The position numbers and the translations under genes are program-made. Of a stretch of DNA of 64,000 bases, positions 8,704-16,077 are shown one piece after another. The stretch's first letter is position 1; each line of letters starts with the position of its first letter. Under the pieces are notes generated by a model, which had not been told where the DNA came from, ran no database searches, and saw only the letters and a program-made list of their open reading frames with translations. This DNA is from CAVSNH01 sp963729275 (lineage in GTDB: Bacteria > Actinomycetota > Acidimicrobiia > Acidimicrobiales > RAAP-2): the NCBI GenBank assembly GCA_963729275.1, contig CAVSNH010000003.1, positions 186,001 through 250,000 on the forward strand, in the 5' to 3' direction.

Positions 8704-11406
8704 TTGGCCACACGGTCGTTCACCCACCTGCACACCCACACCGAGTTCTCCATGCTGGACGGCGCGTCCCGGGTGCAGGAGCTCGTGGCCGCGGCGGCCG
8801 CCGACGGACAGCCGGCGCTGGGGATCACCGACCACGGCAACATGTACGGAGTCCTCGACTTCTATGCCGCCTGCCGTGCCGCCGGGATCAATCCCGTCAT
8901 CGGCACGGAGGCGTACATGGCCGGCGAGTCGCGCCACGAGCGGCCCGTGCGGCGCGGTCGGGTCGACGACACCGGCGGCGACGTCGAGGGCGGCGAGAAG
9001 CTCTACTACCACCTGACCCTCCTGGCCGAGAGCAACGAGGGCTATCGCAACCTCCTCAAGCTCTCGTCGGCCGCCTACCTCGAGGGCTACTACTACAAGC
9101 CGCGGGTCGACTGGGAGCTCCTGGCCCGCCATGCCAAGGGGCTCATCGCCACCACCGGCTGCCTCGGTGGCGTCGTCCTCCAGGCCCTGTTGGCCGACGA
9201 CCACGTCAAAGCCGAATCCCTCGCCGGGCGACTGCAGGACGTTTTCGGCCGGGGCAACCTCTTCGTGGAGCTGCAGGACCACGGTCTCGCCGCCCAGCAC
9301 AAGACCAACCCGGCACTGGTCGAGATCGCCCGGCGAATCGGCGCACCGCTACTCGCCACCAACGACAGCCACTACATCCACCGCCAGGACCACGTCACCC
9401 AGGATGCCCTTCTCTGCGTGCAGACGGGCGCCACTATCGACGATCCCAAGCGGTTCAAGTTCGAAGGTGACGAGCACTACCTGAAGACAGCCGCGGAGAT
9501 GCGCCACCTCTTCGCCGAGCTACCCGAGGCCTGTGACAACACGCTGCTCATCGCTGAACGCGCCAACGTGGAGATCGACTTCGGACGTCCGAGCCTGCCG
9601 CGCTTCCCAATCCCGCCCGAGCATGCCGGCGCCACTGACGAGGAGGGTGCGAACCGTTATCTCCGCCACCTGACCTTCGAGGGGGCCGGCGAGCGCTACG
9701 GCGACCCGTTGCCCGCCGCGGTTTCGGATCGGCTCGACCGGGAGCTCGGGATCATCGCCGATATGGGTTTCTCGGCCTACTTCCTCGTGGTCTGGGACCT
9801 CATCCGCTACGCCCGATCGCGACAGATCCGGGTGGGACCGGGTCGCGGCTCGGCCGCCGGTTGCTGCGTCGCCTATTGCTTGCGCATCGTCGACGTCGAC
9901 CCCATCCGCTACGACCTCATCTTCGAGCGGTTCCTCAACCCCGGCCGACGGCAGATGCCCGACATCGACATGGACTTCGACGAGCGCTACCGGGCCGAGA
10001 TGATCCGCTACGCGGCTGAGCGCTACGGGTCGGACCACGTCGCCCAAATCGTCACTTTCTCGACCATCAAGGCCCGAGCCGCCGTGCGCGACGCGGCCCG
10101 GGTACTCGGCTACCCCTATGTGGTGGGCGACAAGATCGCCAAAGCCATGCCGCCGCTCCTCATGGGACGCGACACCCCCTTGGCCGCGTGCCTGACCCGG
10201 ACCGAGGGCCACGAGGACGGCTTCGCCGCCGCCGGCGAGCTGCGGGGCATGTACGAGACGGACGCCGAGGCCAAGCAGGTCATCGACGTGGCCCGCGGAC
10301 TGGAGGGCCTACGCCGCCAGGACGGTATCCACGCCGCCGCCGTGGTCATCACCGACGAGCCCCTCACCGAGTACCTGCCCATCCAGCGCAAGCCCGACGG
10401 CAGCAACCCCGAGGACGCCCCCGTCGTCACCCAGTACGAGATGCACGGGGTCGAGGACCTCGGACTGCTCAAGATGGACTTCCTTGGACTGCGCAACTTG
10501 TCGGTGATCGAGCGCACCCTCGACCTGGTCGAGCTCTCGAGCGGCACCCGTCCCGACATCGACGCCATCCCCTTGGACGACGAGGCCACATTCGCCATGC
10601 TGTGCCGCGGCGACTCGATGGGCGTGTTCCAACTCGAGGGTGGCCCCATGCGCTCCCTCATGCGGTCGCTCGCCCCTTCCAGCTTCGACGACGTGGCCGC
10701 CCTCGTCGCCCTCTACCGCCCGGGCCCAATGGCGGCCAACATGCATCGCCAGTACGCCGACCGGAAGAACGGCCGAGCGGTGGTGGACTACCCACACCCC
10801 GACCTCGAGGCCCTGCTGGGCGACACCTACGGCCTCATGATCTACCAAGAGTCGATGATGCGGGTGGCGCAGCGGATTGCCGGCTACGACTTGGCCGAGG
10901 CGGACAACCTTCGTAAGGCGTGCGGCAAGAAGAGCCGCTCCCTCATCGCCGAGGAGCGTCAGAAGTTCGTGGCGGGCTGTGTGTCCCAGGGGTACGACGA
11001 GTCGCTCGGCACGTCGCTCTTCGACATCATCGAGCCCTTCGCCGACTACGCCTTCAACAAGTCTCATGCCTACGGCTACGGGTTCATCGCCTACCAGACG
11101 GCATGGCTCAAGGCCCATCATCCCGTCGAGTACCTCGCCTCGCTCCTCACGTCGGTCAAGGACAACAAGGACAAGACGGCCACCTATCTGGCCGAGTGCC
11201 GGGCTCTCGGGATCGAGGTGCAGGTTCCCGACGTGAACCGCTCACTGGCCGAGTTCGCTCCCGCCGCGGCGGTCGTCGTCGGGACAGGCGTCGAGGACGG
11301 AGGTGTCGCAGACGACGAGACCGCCGACGCCGATGGTTGCTGGGGTTGCTGGGGTTGCTGGGGTTGCTGGGGTTGCTGGGGTTGCTGGGGTTGCTGGGGT
11401 TGCTGA
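8704..11406 (+). CDS. dnaE: DNA polymerase III subunit alpha, N-terminal part (frame broken in repeat)
   Basis: Replicative polymerase catalytic subunit. TTG 8704 lies eight bases after GGAGGAGG. The PHP domain begins at THLHTHTEFSMLDG and continues through GITDHGNMYG. The polymerase core has GPGRGSAAG and the catalytic aspartates in MPDIDMDFDERY. The tau/clamp-side region continues to KDNKDKTATYLAECRALG. At about residue 878 the frame enters a 9-bp minisatellite, reads it as Cys-Trp-Gly repeats and stops at 11406. The rest of the protein continues in the +1 frame. An essential gene is unlikely to be truncated here, so I read this as one gene with an indel. The expected fused product is near 1,275 aa. 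Confidence 0.9.
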   Translation: MATRSFTHLHTHTEFSMLDGASRVQELVAAAAADGQPALGITDHGNMYGVLDFYAACRAAGINPVIGTEAYMAGESRHERPVRRGRVDDTGGDVEGGEKLYYHLTLLAESNEGYRNLLKLSSAAYLEGYYYKPRVDWELLARHAKGLIATTGCLGGVVLQALLADDHVKAESLAGRLQDVFGRGNLFVELQDHGLAAQHKTNPALVEIARRIGAPLLATNDSHYIHRQDHVTQDALLCVQTGATIDDPKRFKFEGDEHYLKTAAEMRHLFAELPEACDNTLLIAERANVEIDFGRPSLPRFPIPPEHAGATDEEGANRYLRHLTFEGAGERYGDPLPAAVSDRLDRELGIIADMGFSAYFLVVWDLIRYARSRQIRVGPGRGSAAGCCVAYCLRIVDVDPIRYDLIFERFLNPGRRQMPDIDMDFDERYRAEMIRYAAERYGSDHVAQIVTFSTIKARAAVRDAARVLGYPYVVGDKIAKAMPPLLMGRDTPLAACLTRTEGHEDGFAAAGELRGMYETDAEAKQVIDVARGLEGLRRQDGIHAAAVVITDEPLTEYLPIQRKPDGSNPEDAPVVTQYEMHGVEDLGLLKMDFLGLRNLSVIERTLDLVELSSGTRPDIDAIPLDDEATFAMLCRGDSMGVFQLEGGPMRSLMRSLAPSSFDDVAALVALYRPGPMAANMHRQYADRKNGRAVVDYPHPDLEALLGDTYGLMIYQESMMRVAQRIAGYDLAEADNLRKACGKKSRSLIAEERQKFVAGCVSQGYDESLGTSLFDIIEPFADYAFNKSHAYGYGFIAYQTAWLKAHHPVEYLASLLTSVKDNKDKTATYLAECRALGIEVQVPDVNRSLAEFAPAAAVVVGTGVEDGGVADDETADADGCWGCWGCWGCWGCWGCWGCWGC

Positions 11407-12535
11407 GATTGCTGGGGTTGCTGAGATTGCTGGGATTGCTGAGGTGGCCGAGGTGGTTGCCTCGGGCGACTCGGACGAGGACGAGGGCCTCGGGCCCGAA
11501 GGGGAGGCGACGGACCATGGGCCGTGGGCCATCACCTTCGGACTGGCAGCCGTCCGCAACGTGGGCGAAGGACTGGTGGGTCACATCGTGGCTGAACGCC
11601 AGCGCGGCGGCCCGTTCATCGACTTCTACGACTTTTGCCAACGAGTCGACCCGCAGGTGATGAACAAGCGCACCATCGACTCGCTTATCAAGGCCGGCGC
11701 CTTCGACTCCTTGGGCCATCCTCGCCAAGGCCTGTGCCTCGTCTTCGAGGAGGTCGCGGACCGGACCCTCGAACGGCGCCGCGAGCACGACGCCGGCGTC
11801 GTTTCCCTCTTCGCCGCCCTCGAACCCGACGCGGGCGACGGTCCCGGCTTCGCAGACACACGCGTTCCGGTCCCCGAGCTCGAGTTCGACAAGGCACAGC
11901 GGCTGGCGTTCGAGAAAGAGATGCTCGGTCTCTACATCAGCGACCACCCACTCATGGGTTACGAGCGTGCCCTCGCCCGGTTGTGCGACTGCGGTCTGGC
12001 CGATCTGCGCGACTTCGATCCGGAGCTGGGCGTGGGTACCGGATCCCTCGGCGAAGGGCAGGTCAAGGTGGTGGGCGGGGTGGTCACCGAGCTCACCCGC
12101 CGGTACACGAAGAAGGGCGATCTGATGGCCACCTTCGTGCTCGAGGACTTGAGCGCCTCCATCGAGACATTCGTCTTCCCGAAGACGATGGCCGAGTACG
12201 GGGCCCTGCTCGAAGACGACGCCGTCGTGGTGGTCAAAGCCAGGCTGGACCTGCGGGACGATCGGCTCAAGCTGGTCTGCATGGAGATCGACCGGCCCCG
12301 ACTGGCCGCCGACGGGGCTGGCGACCTGCGGATCTCGCTTCCCGTGTCGACCCTCACCGACGGCACGGTGGAGAGCCTCAAGAGGTTGCTGGCCGAGCAT
12401 CCCGGCGACACCCCTGTCCTTCTCGCTGTCGGCGAAAAGGTGCTGCGGCTTCCCCCCCAGTTCAACGTCACCAGCACGCGGGGCCTGGTCGGTGAACTGC
12501 GGGTCCTGCTCGGCCCGAAGGCCGTCCAGGCCTGA
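11303..12535 (+). CDS. dnaE: DNA polymerase III subunit alpha, C-terminal part (+1 frame)
   Basis: Continuation of dnaE in another frame. After the repeat-encoded Val-Ala-Gly tract and an acidic linker it resumes the family with ITFGLAAVRNVGEGL. The helix-hairpin-helix region follows (MNKRTIDSLIKAGAFD), then the OB-fold (VKVVGGVVTELTRRYTKKGD, VFPKTM) and the C-terminal domain. It has no ribosome site of its own; the apparent start inside the repeat is probably an artefact. Together with the upstream part every DnaE domain is present once, so this is one interrupted gene and not two paralogues. True coding in this frame starts somewhere between about 11335 and 11404. Confidence 0.85.
   Translation: MSQTTRPPTPMVAGVAGVAGVAGVAGVAGVAGVAEIAGVAEIAGIAEVAEVVASGDSDEDEGLGPEGEATDHGPWAITFGLAAVRNVGEGLVGHIVAERQRGGPFIDFYDFCQRVDPQVMNKRTIDSLIKAGAFDSLGHPRQGLCLVFEEVADRTLERRREHDAGVVSLFAALEPDAGDGPGFADTRVPVPELEFDKAQRLAFEKEMLGLYISDHPLMGYERALARLCDCGLADLRDFDPELGVGTGSLGEGQVKVVGGVVTELTRRYTKKGDLMATFVLEDLSASIETFVFPKTMAEYGALLEDDAVVVVKARLDLRDDRLKLVCMEIDRPRLAADGAGDLRISLPVSTLTDGTVESLKRLLAEHPGDTPVLLAVGEKVLRLPPQFNVTSTRGLVGELRVLLGPKAVQA
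11335..11442 (+). repeat. 9-bp minisatellite inside dnaE
   Basis: About twelve tandem copies of GGTTGCTGG. The first seven are perfect and the later ones vary to GATTGCTGA. In the frame of the dnaE C-terminus they read Val-Ala-Gly, then Glu-Ile-Ala and similar triplets; in the N-terminal frame they read Cys-Trp-Gly. The array lies where other DnaE proteins have only a short loop between the VPDVNRS and FGLAAVRNVG motifs. Confidence 0.92.
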
Positions 12536-12793
12536 GTTCGGCGTCCGACACCGAGAGCGCGCTTCCGTCGATTCGCGGGCTCCGAGGTCGCCTCGCTCGG
12601 CACTCGAGGAGCGTGTGGCCTGGTCCTGAGCCTGTCGGATACGACAAGGGCCCAGGAATCCCGTAAAATCAGGGAACGGCTCCTGCGGGCCTCGGACGCC
12701 TCGGGCCGTATGGCCTGGTCGGACAGGGCGTGCGCACCGGAAGGGGGGCCGGCGGCTATGCCGCTCGGGAGATCGAGGAGTACGTAAGCGCAC

Positions 12794-13465
12794 ATGTCGA
12801 TCCAGGTGGAGACCAAGGACACAACGTCGATCAGCGACGCCGAGCTGGCCGAGATGGCCGATCTTTGCGCCGACCGTGAGCCCCATTTCGACATCGGGTT
12901 CTTGTCGAAGCAGGTCGAGGAATGGGTGCTGGTCACCCGGGCTCGCGAGGGCACCAAATTGCGCGGCTTCTCCTTCTCCACCCTCGAGCGAATCGGCGGT
13001 ACCCCGTCTCTGCTCATCGGCCTTGCCACCATCGATCGCACGTCCCGGGCGGAAACGGCGTTGCGGGCCATGATGGCCGACAAGTACCGCCGAGCTGTGC
13101 TCGCCTTCCCCGACGAGGACGTGCTGGTCGGTACCCGCCTGCTGGCCGCTGACGGCTACCGGGCCTTCGCCGGCCTCTCCGACGTGGTGCCCGGACCCGA
13201 CCGCAAAGCCACGGGCGAGGAGCGGGCCTGGGGCCGGCGCCTGGCCAAGCGCTTCGGGGCCGACGGGCGCATCGACGACCGCACCTTCATCGTGGCCGGT
13301 GACGGTGGGGATGCCGGCGGGTTCGACTTCGTGTCACCCAAGTCCACGCCTGCCCCTGAGGTCGCCGACTTCTTCAAGGGGGTCGACCCGACGTCTGGAG
13401 CGAGACTCGTGGCCTTCGGCTGGGCCATGGCCGAAGACCTGGCGTCGGGCAAGCTCGGACGCTGA
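12794..13465 (+). CDS. conserved hypothetical protein
   Basis: A 223-aa soluble protein I do not recognise. ATG 12794 follows GAGGAG. The N-terminal half (LADREPHFDIG, VLVTRAREGTKLRGFSF) looks like a compact alpha/beta domain, distantly reminiscent of an acetyltransferase fold, but I cannot confirm that. A Gly/Asp-rich linker (AGDGGDAGG) precedes a short C-terminal part. It stands alone: 258 bases without a gene lie upstream, containing two near-copies of TGGCCTGGTC (12612-12621 and 12711-12720) and nothing else I can name. Confidence 0.7.
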   Translation: MSIQVETKDTTSISDAELAEMADLCADREPHFDIGFLSKQVEEWVLVTRAREGTKLRGFSFSTLERIGGTPSLLIGLATIDRTSRAETALRAMMADKYRRAVLAFPDEDVLVGTRLLAADGYRAFAGLSDVVPGPDRKATGEERAWGRRLAKRFGADGRIDDRTFIVAGDGGDAGGFDFVSPKSTPAPEVADFFKGVDPTSGARLVAFGWAMAEDLASGKLGR

Positions 13466-13522
13466 CCGCCTGCGGGCGGCAGGTCCAGCCGTCGGCGGCG
13501 GCTAAAGCCGTACCATGGTGAC

Positions 13523-13972
13523 GTGAAGGTTTCGACCCGTGGCGATTATGCCTGCCGGGCCCTCTTGTCCCTGGCCCTGCACGCCGAAGAGGATGGGCCC
13601 ACCGCCGTGCGAGACATCGCCGAGCGAACGGGCCTCCCTCAGCCCTACCTCGAGCAGATCCTGCTCGCCCTCAAGGGGGCGGGGCTCGTGCGGTCGAAGC
13701 GTGGCGTGGGAGGCGGCTACGTGCTCGCCCGCTCGCCGGAGGACATCACCCTCTCCCAGATCGTTTCGGCGGTGGATGGACCCATCGCTGCCGGCGACTT
13801 CGGCCTGCCCCACGAGAACGGCGCCTGCGACCACGAGGGTCAGTGTGTGCTCCTCGCCGTATGGGCCGACGTGGGCGAGTACATGCGCACCCACCTCGAC
13901 TCCTTCAGCTTGGCCGACATGGTGGCCCGGGCTCAGGGCCGGGTGCCAGCACTCCGCCAGAACGCTGGCTGA
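13523..13972 (+). CDS. Rrf2 family transcriptional regulator
   Basis: Winged-helix regulator of the Rrf2/IscR/NsrR family, 149 aa, GTG start. The N-terminus (MKVSTRGDYACRALLSLA), the recognition region (TGLPQPYLEQILLALKGAGLV) and the wing (SKRGVGGGYVLAR) are typical. The effector region has two cysteines, CDHEGQC, where iron-sulfur members usually have three in a CX5CX5C-like arrangement. Cluster binding is therefore uncertain. The adjacent downstream membrane-protein gene starts about 24 bases after the stop and could be cotranscribed. No operator could be identified. Confidence 0.88.
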   Translation: MKVSTRGDYACRALLSLALHAEEDGPTAVRDIAERTGLPQPYLEQILLALKGAGLVRSKRGVGGGYVLARSPEDITLSQIVSAVDGPIAAGDFGLPHENGACDHEGQCVLLAVWADVGEYMRTHLDSFSLADMVARAQGRVPALRQNAG

Positions 13973-13996
13973 CCTTCTCGGACCGGACCGGTCCCC

Positions 13997-14677
13997 ATGA
14001 GCCCGGCGCGCATTGCCGCCCTCATTGTCGGCGTGGCCGTACTCGCCCTCGACGGCACCGCCGTCATCAAGCTCCTGATCGTTCCCCGGGCCTCCGGTCG
14101 TTGGATGTCGATGCCCATTCGGGCCGTGCGCCGGGTCTTCACCCAGATGGCCCTGTTGGCTCACACCTATGAAGGGCTCGACCGGGTGCTGGCGGTGTCG
14201 GAGCCGGTTGCCCTCGTCCTGCAGCTGGCGTCGTGGCTGGCCATCGCCGTTTTCGGCTTCACCTTGATCGACTGGGGGCTGTGGGGCGGACCCTTCGTCG
14301 CCGCCTTCTCCGAGGCGGGCTCCTCCGTCTTCACGCTCGGCTTCACCCTCAACCACACGACCGGCGGGCGTGCCATCGACTTCGTGGCCGCCGGGACCGG
14401 CCTCGTGCTCGTGGCCCTGCATATCGCCTACCTGCCGACTCTCTACAACGCCTACAACCGCCGCGAGACGCTCGTGACCCTGCTCGAAAGCCGGGCCGGG
14501 GCACCAGCCTGGGGCCCGAGCTGCTCATCCGCCACCAGCTCATCTCCAGCGTCGCCAACCTGCCCTTCTTCTTCTCGGAGTGGGAGCGTTGGGCGGCGGA
14601 CGTGGCCGAGAGCCACACCAGCTACCCATCGCTGCTCCACCTTCGCTCGCCTCGGGCCAAGAACTCCTGGATCGTGA
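13997..14677 (+). CDS. channel-like membrane protein, N-terminal part (frameshifted)
   Basis: N-terminal half of an integral membrane protein. Hydrophobic segments lie at about residues 5-30 (AALIVGVAVLALDG), 75-100 (LVLQLASWLAIAVFGFTL) and 130-155 (LVLVALHIAYLPTLY). Between the second and third, SSVFTLGFTL looks like a pore loop with a selectivity-filter-like TLGF. This recalls two-membrane-segment potassium channels, but a canonical TVGYG is absent. The authentic frame appears to end at about 14511; beyond it the product turns to Ser/Pro-rich nonsense until 14677, while the +strand frame starting near 14512 continues sensibly. Confidence 0.65.
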   Translation: MSPARIAALIVGVAVLALDGTAVIKLLIVPRASGRWMSMPIRAVRRVFTQMALLAHTYEGLDRVLAVSEPVALVLQLASWLAIAVFGFTLIDWGLWGGPFVAAFSEAGSSVFTLGFTLNHTTGGRAIDFVAAGTGLVLVALHIAYLPTLYNAYNRRETLVTLLESRAGAPAWGPSCSSATSSSPASPTCPSSSRSGSVGRRTWPRATPATHRCSTFARLGPRTPGS

Positions 14678-15111
14678 GCCTGACCTGCGTCATGGACGCG
14701 GCCGCCCTCCAATTAGCCATCGACCCGGAGCACGCCCCCATCGAGGCCCGCATGTGTCTGCGCATGGGCTTCACCAGCCTCCGTGACATCGCCCAGGTCC
14801 GGCGCATTTCCTTCGACCCCGATCCCAGCCCCGACGACCCGATCACCCTGCCCAAAGAGGAGTTCGTCTCGGCCTGCGAGCGTCTGGCCACCATCGGTTT
14901 CCCCACGAGCCGATCAGTCGAGGACACATGGCCCCACTTCCAGGGCTGGCGGGTCAACTACGAGGCGGTGACCTATGCGTTGGCCTGGTCCCTCAACGCG
15001 CCCCCGGCCCGTTGGACGGGCCCGCGCCGGTGGGCGGGTGCCGAAACCCTCGTCCCCGTCCGGCCGGTCGACCGCCAACCGTCCGGACGTCTCGGGCTCG
15101 GGCCTCCCTGA
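14512..15111 (+). CDS. channel-like membrane protein, C-terminal part (second frame)
   Basis: Continuation of the preceding protein after a -1 frame change at GGGGCCC (14511-14517). One additional G would join LESRAGAPAWG to PELLIRHQL in a single frame. This soluble part of about 200 residues contains NLPFFFSEWERWAADV, HTSYPSLLHLRSP and SWIVSLTCVMDAAALQL and is presumably cytoplasmic. It has no ribosome site, so it is not an independent gene. I know of no characterised domain matching it. The interval to the next, convergent gene is AT-rich and structured. Confidence 0.65.
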   Translation, partial: GPELLIRHQLISSVANLPFFFSEWERWAADVAESHTSYPSLLHLRSPRAKNSWIVSLTCVMDAAALQLAIDPEHAPIEARMCLRMGFTSLRDIAQVRRISFDPDPSPDDPITLPKEEFVSACERLATIGFPTSRSVEDTWPHFQGWRVNYEAVTYALAWSLNAPPARWTGPRRWAGAETLVPVRPVDRQPSGRLGLGPP

Positions 15112-15175
15112 GAGCTTGTGCAGAACTCTCGAGTCCGTTGCCGGTCGATCCTTTATTTAATTTTGAAACTGGCTG

Positions 15176-15268
15176 TTTTGTCAGCCTAGCCTGACGCCTG
15201 TCAGCTTTTCCTGACAAAATCGGCACCTTGCGAAATTTAAAATTCGGAAGGCCTAATTCGGAAGGCCT
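15176..15268. repeat. AT-rich palindromic array and 14-bp direct repeat between convergent genes
   Basis: GTCAG/CTGAC pentamers alternate at 15180, 15191, 15200 and 15211, about one helical turn apart. The outer pair extends to TTTTGTCAG (15176-15184) and CTGACAAAA (15211-15219); the inner pair forms CTGAC-GCCT-GTCAG. Further on, AATTCGGAAGGCCT is repeated directly at 15241-15254 and 15255-15268. The whole stretch from 15150 is far richer in A and T than its surroundings. It may act as a bidirectional terminator or a protein-binding site. Confidence 0.8.
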
Positions 15269-15330
15269 GACGACGTTCGAGGACGCGATCCCCGCGGCTG
15301 CACAGCCCCGAATTGGCGACAGGACCCCAG

Positions 15331-15906
15331 TCATTGCTGGTTCCAGGCGACGACGACGGGTTGCTCCCTTTCCCACCCGAGCTCGCTGATCGAGGCCGCC
15401 CCGAGGACGAAGTAGCGGCCCCCCTCGGCGTCGAGGCCCAGCCAGCGGGCGGCCAGCACCCGCAACAGATGGGCATGGGCCACACAGGCCACGTCCCCCG
15501 GAACCGCCCGGATGCGGGCAAGGACCCGATCGACCCTTCGGGTCACGTCGGCCAGGTTCTCGCCCTCGGGGGCGCCGTCATTGAAGAGATTCCACTTCGG
15601 TCGCTCCCGCCGGATGTCGACGGTGGTCCGGCCCTCGTAGGCGCCGTAGTCCCACTCAGCCAGGTCCTCGACGATCTCCTCCTCGGTGTCGAGGCCCAGG
15701 TGGGCGGTTGTCTGACGGGCCCGCTGCAACGGGCTCGTGAACACCGCGGCGAGATTCACCCCTTCGAGCAGCCGCCGCACCGCCGCCAATTGGTGCTCGG
15801 CCCCCGGGAGTAGGGGCATGTCGGTCCTACCTGTGTGACGTCGTGACCGGCTCCATTCGGTGTCCCCGTGGCGGATCAAAAAGCACCGGTTGTGGGTAGA
15901 GGTCAT
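15331..15906 (-). CDS. histidine phosphatase family protein
   Basis: Phosphoglycerate-mutase-like phosphatase, 191 aa. The phosphohistidine signature is LIRHGDTEWS near the N-terminus. TSPLQRARQTTAHLG carries the conserved arginine, EWDYGAYEG the acid, and VAHAHLLRVL the second catalytic histidine. Similar small actinobacterial enzymes act on sugar phosphates or other phosphoesters; the substrate is not predictable. It starts at ATG 15906, divergent from the sigma-factor gene with about 170 bases between them. Confidence 0.88.
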   Translation of the reverse strand: MTSTHNRCFLIRHGDTEWSRSRRHTGRTDMPLLPGAEHQLAAVRRLLEGVNLAAVFTSPLQRARQTTAHLGLDTEEEIVEDLAEWDYGAYEGRTTVDIRRERPKWNLFNDGAPEGENLADVTRRVDRVLARIRAVPGDVACVAHAHLLRVLAARWLGLDAEGGRYFVLGAASISELGWEREQPVVVAWNQQ

Positions 15907-16000
15907 CGGGACAGCCGAGCATTCCGAAGAACAGGTTGCAAGCGGGCTTGGGGCGGTCCGCTCGACCAGCCCGAAACCCTCCCCGAGCGGGAACTATCGA

Positions 16001-16026
16001 GGAATGGACCCGGGGTCCCGGACGTT
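16001..16026 (+). promoter_or_regulatory. candidate SigR/SigH-type promoter of the sigma gene
   Basis: GGAAT (16001-16005), an 18-base spacer and GTT (16024-16026) match the GGAAT-N18-GTT consensus described for Streptomyces SigR and close to mycobacterial SigH promoters. It ends about 50 bases before the sigma-factor ATG. Only eight bases are fixed, so chance is possible. Confidence 0.35.
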
Positions 16027-16077
16027 GTAAGGGATGTCAGGCCGAAGAGTCGAGGAGTTGGATTGGCAACCGGGACG

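Noticed and set aside
11156..12886. Minus-strand frame opposite the end of dnaE with Asn-Pro-Ser repeats
   Set aside because: Shadow of the minisatellite and of dnaE; no domain and no ribosome site.
14233..15111. An independent gene starting near 14233 in the second frame
   Set aside because: Its first 90 residues overlap good membrane segments of the other frame and are arginine-rich. Only the part after 14512 looks real.
15176..15268. Possible insertion-sequence end or integron attachment site
   Set aside because: No transposase or integrase nearby, no target duplication, and the repeats are too short.
15989..15994. GGGAAC as the -35 of an ECF-type promoter before the sigma gene
   Set aside because: The nearest suitable -10 (GTT at 16024) is 29 bases away; the GGAAT at 16001 has the right spacing.
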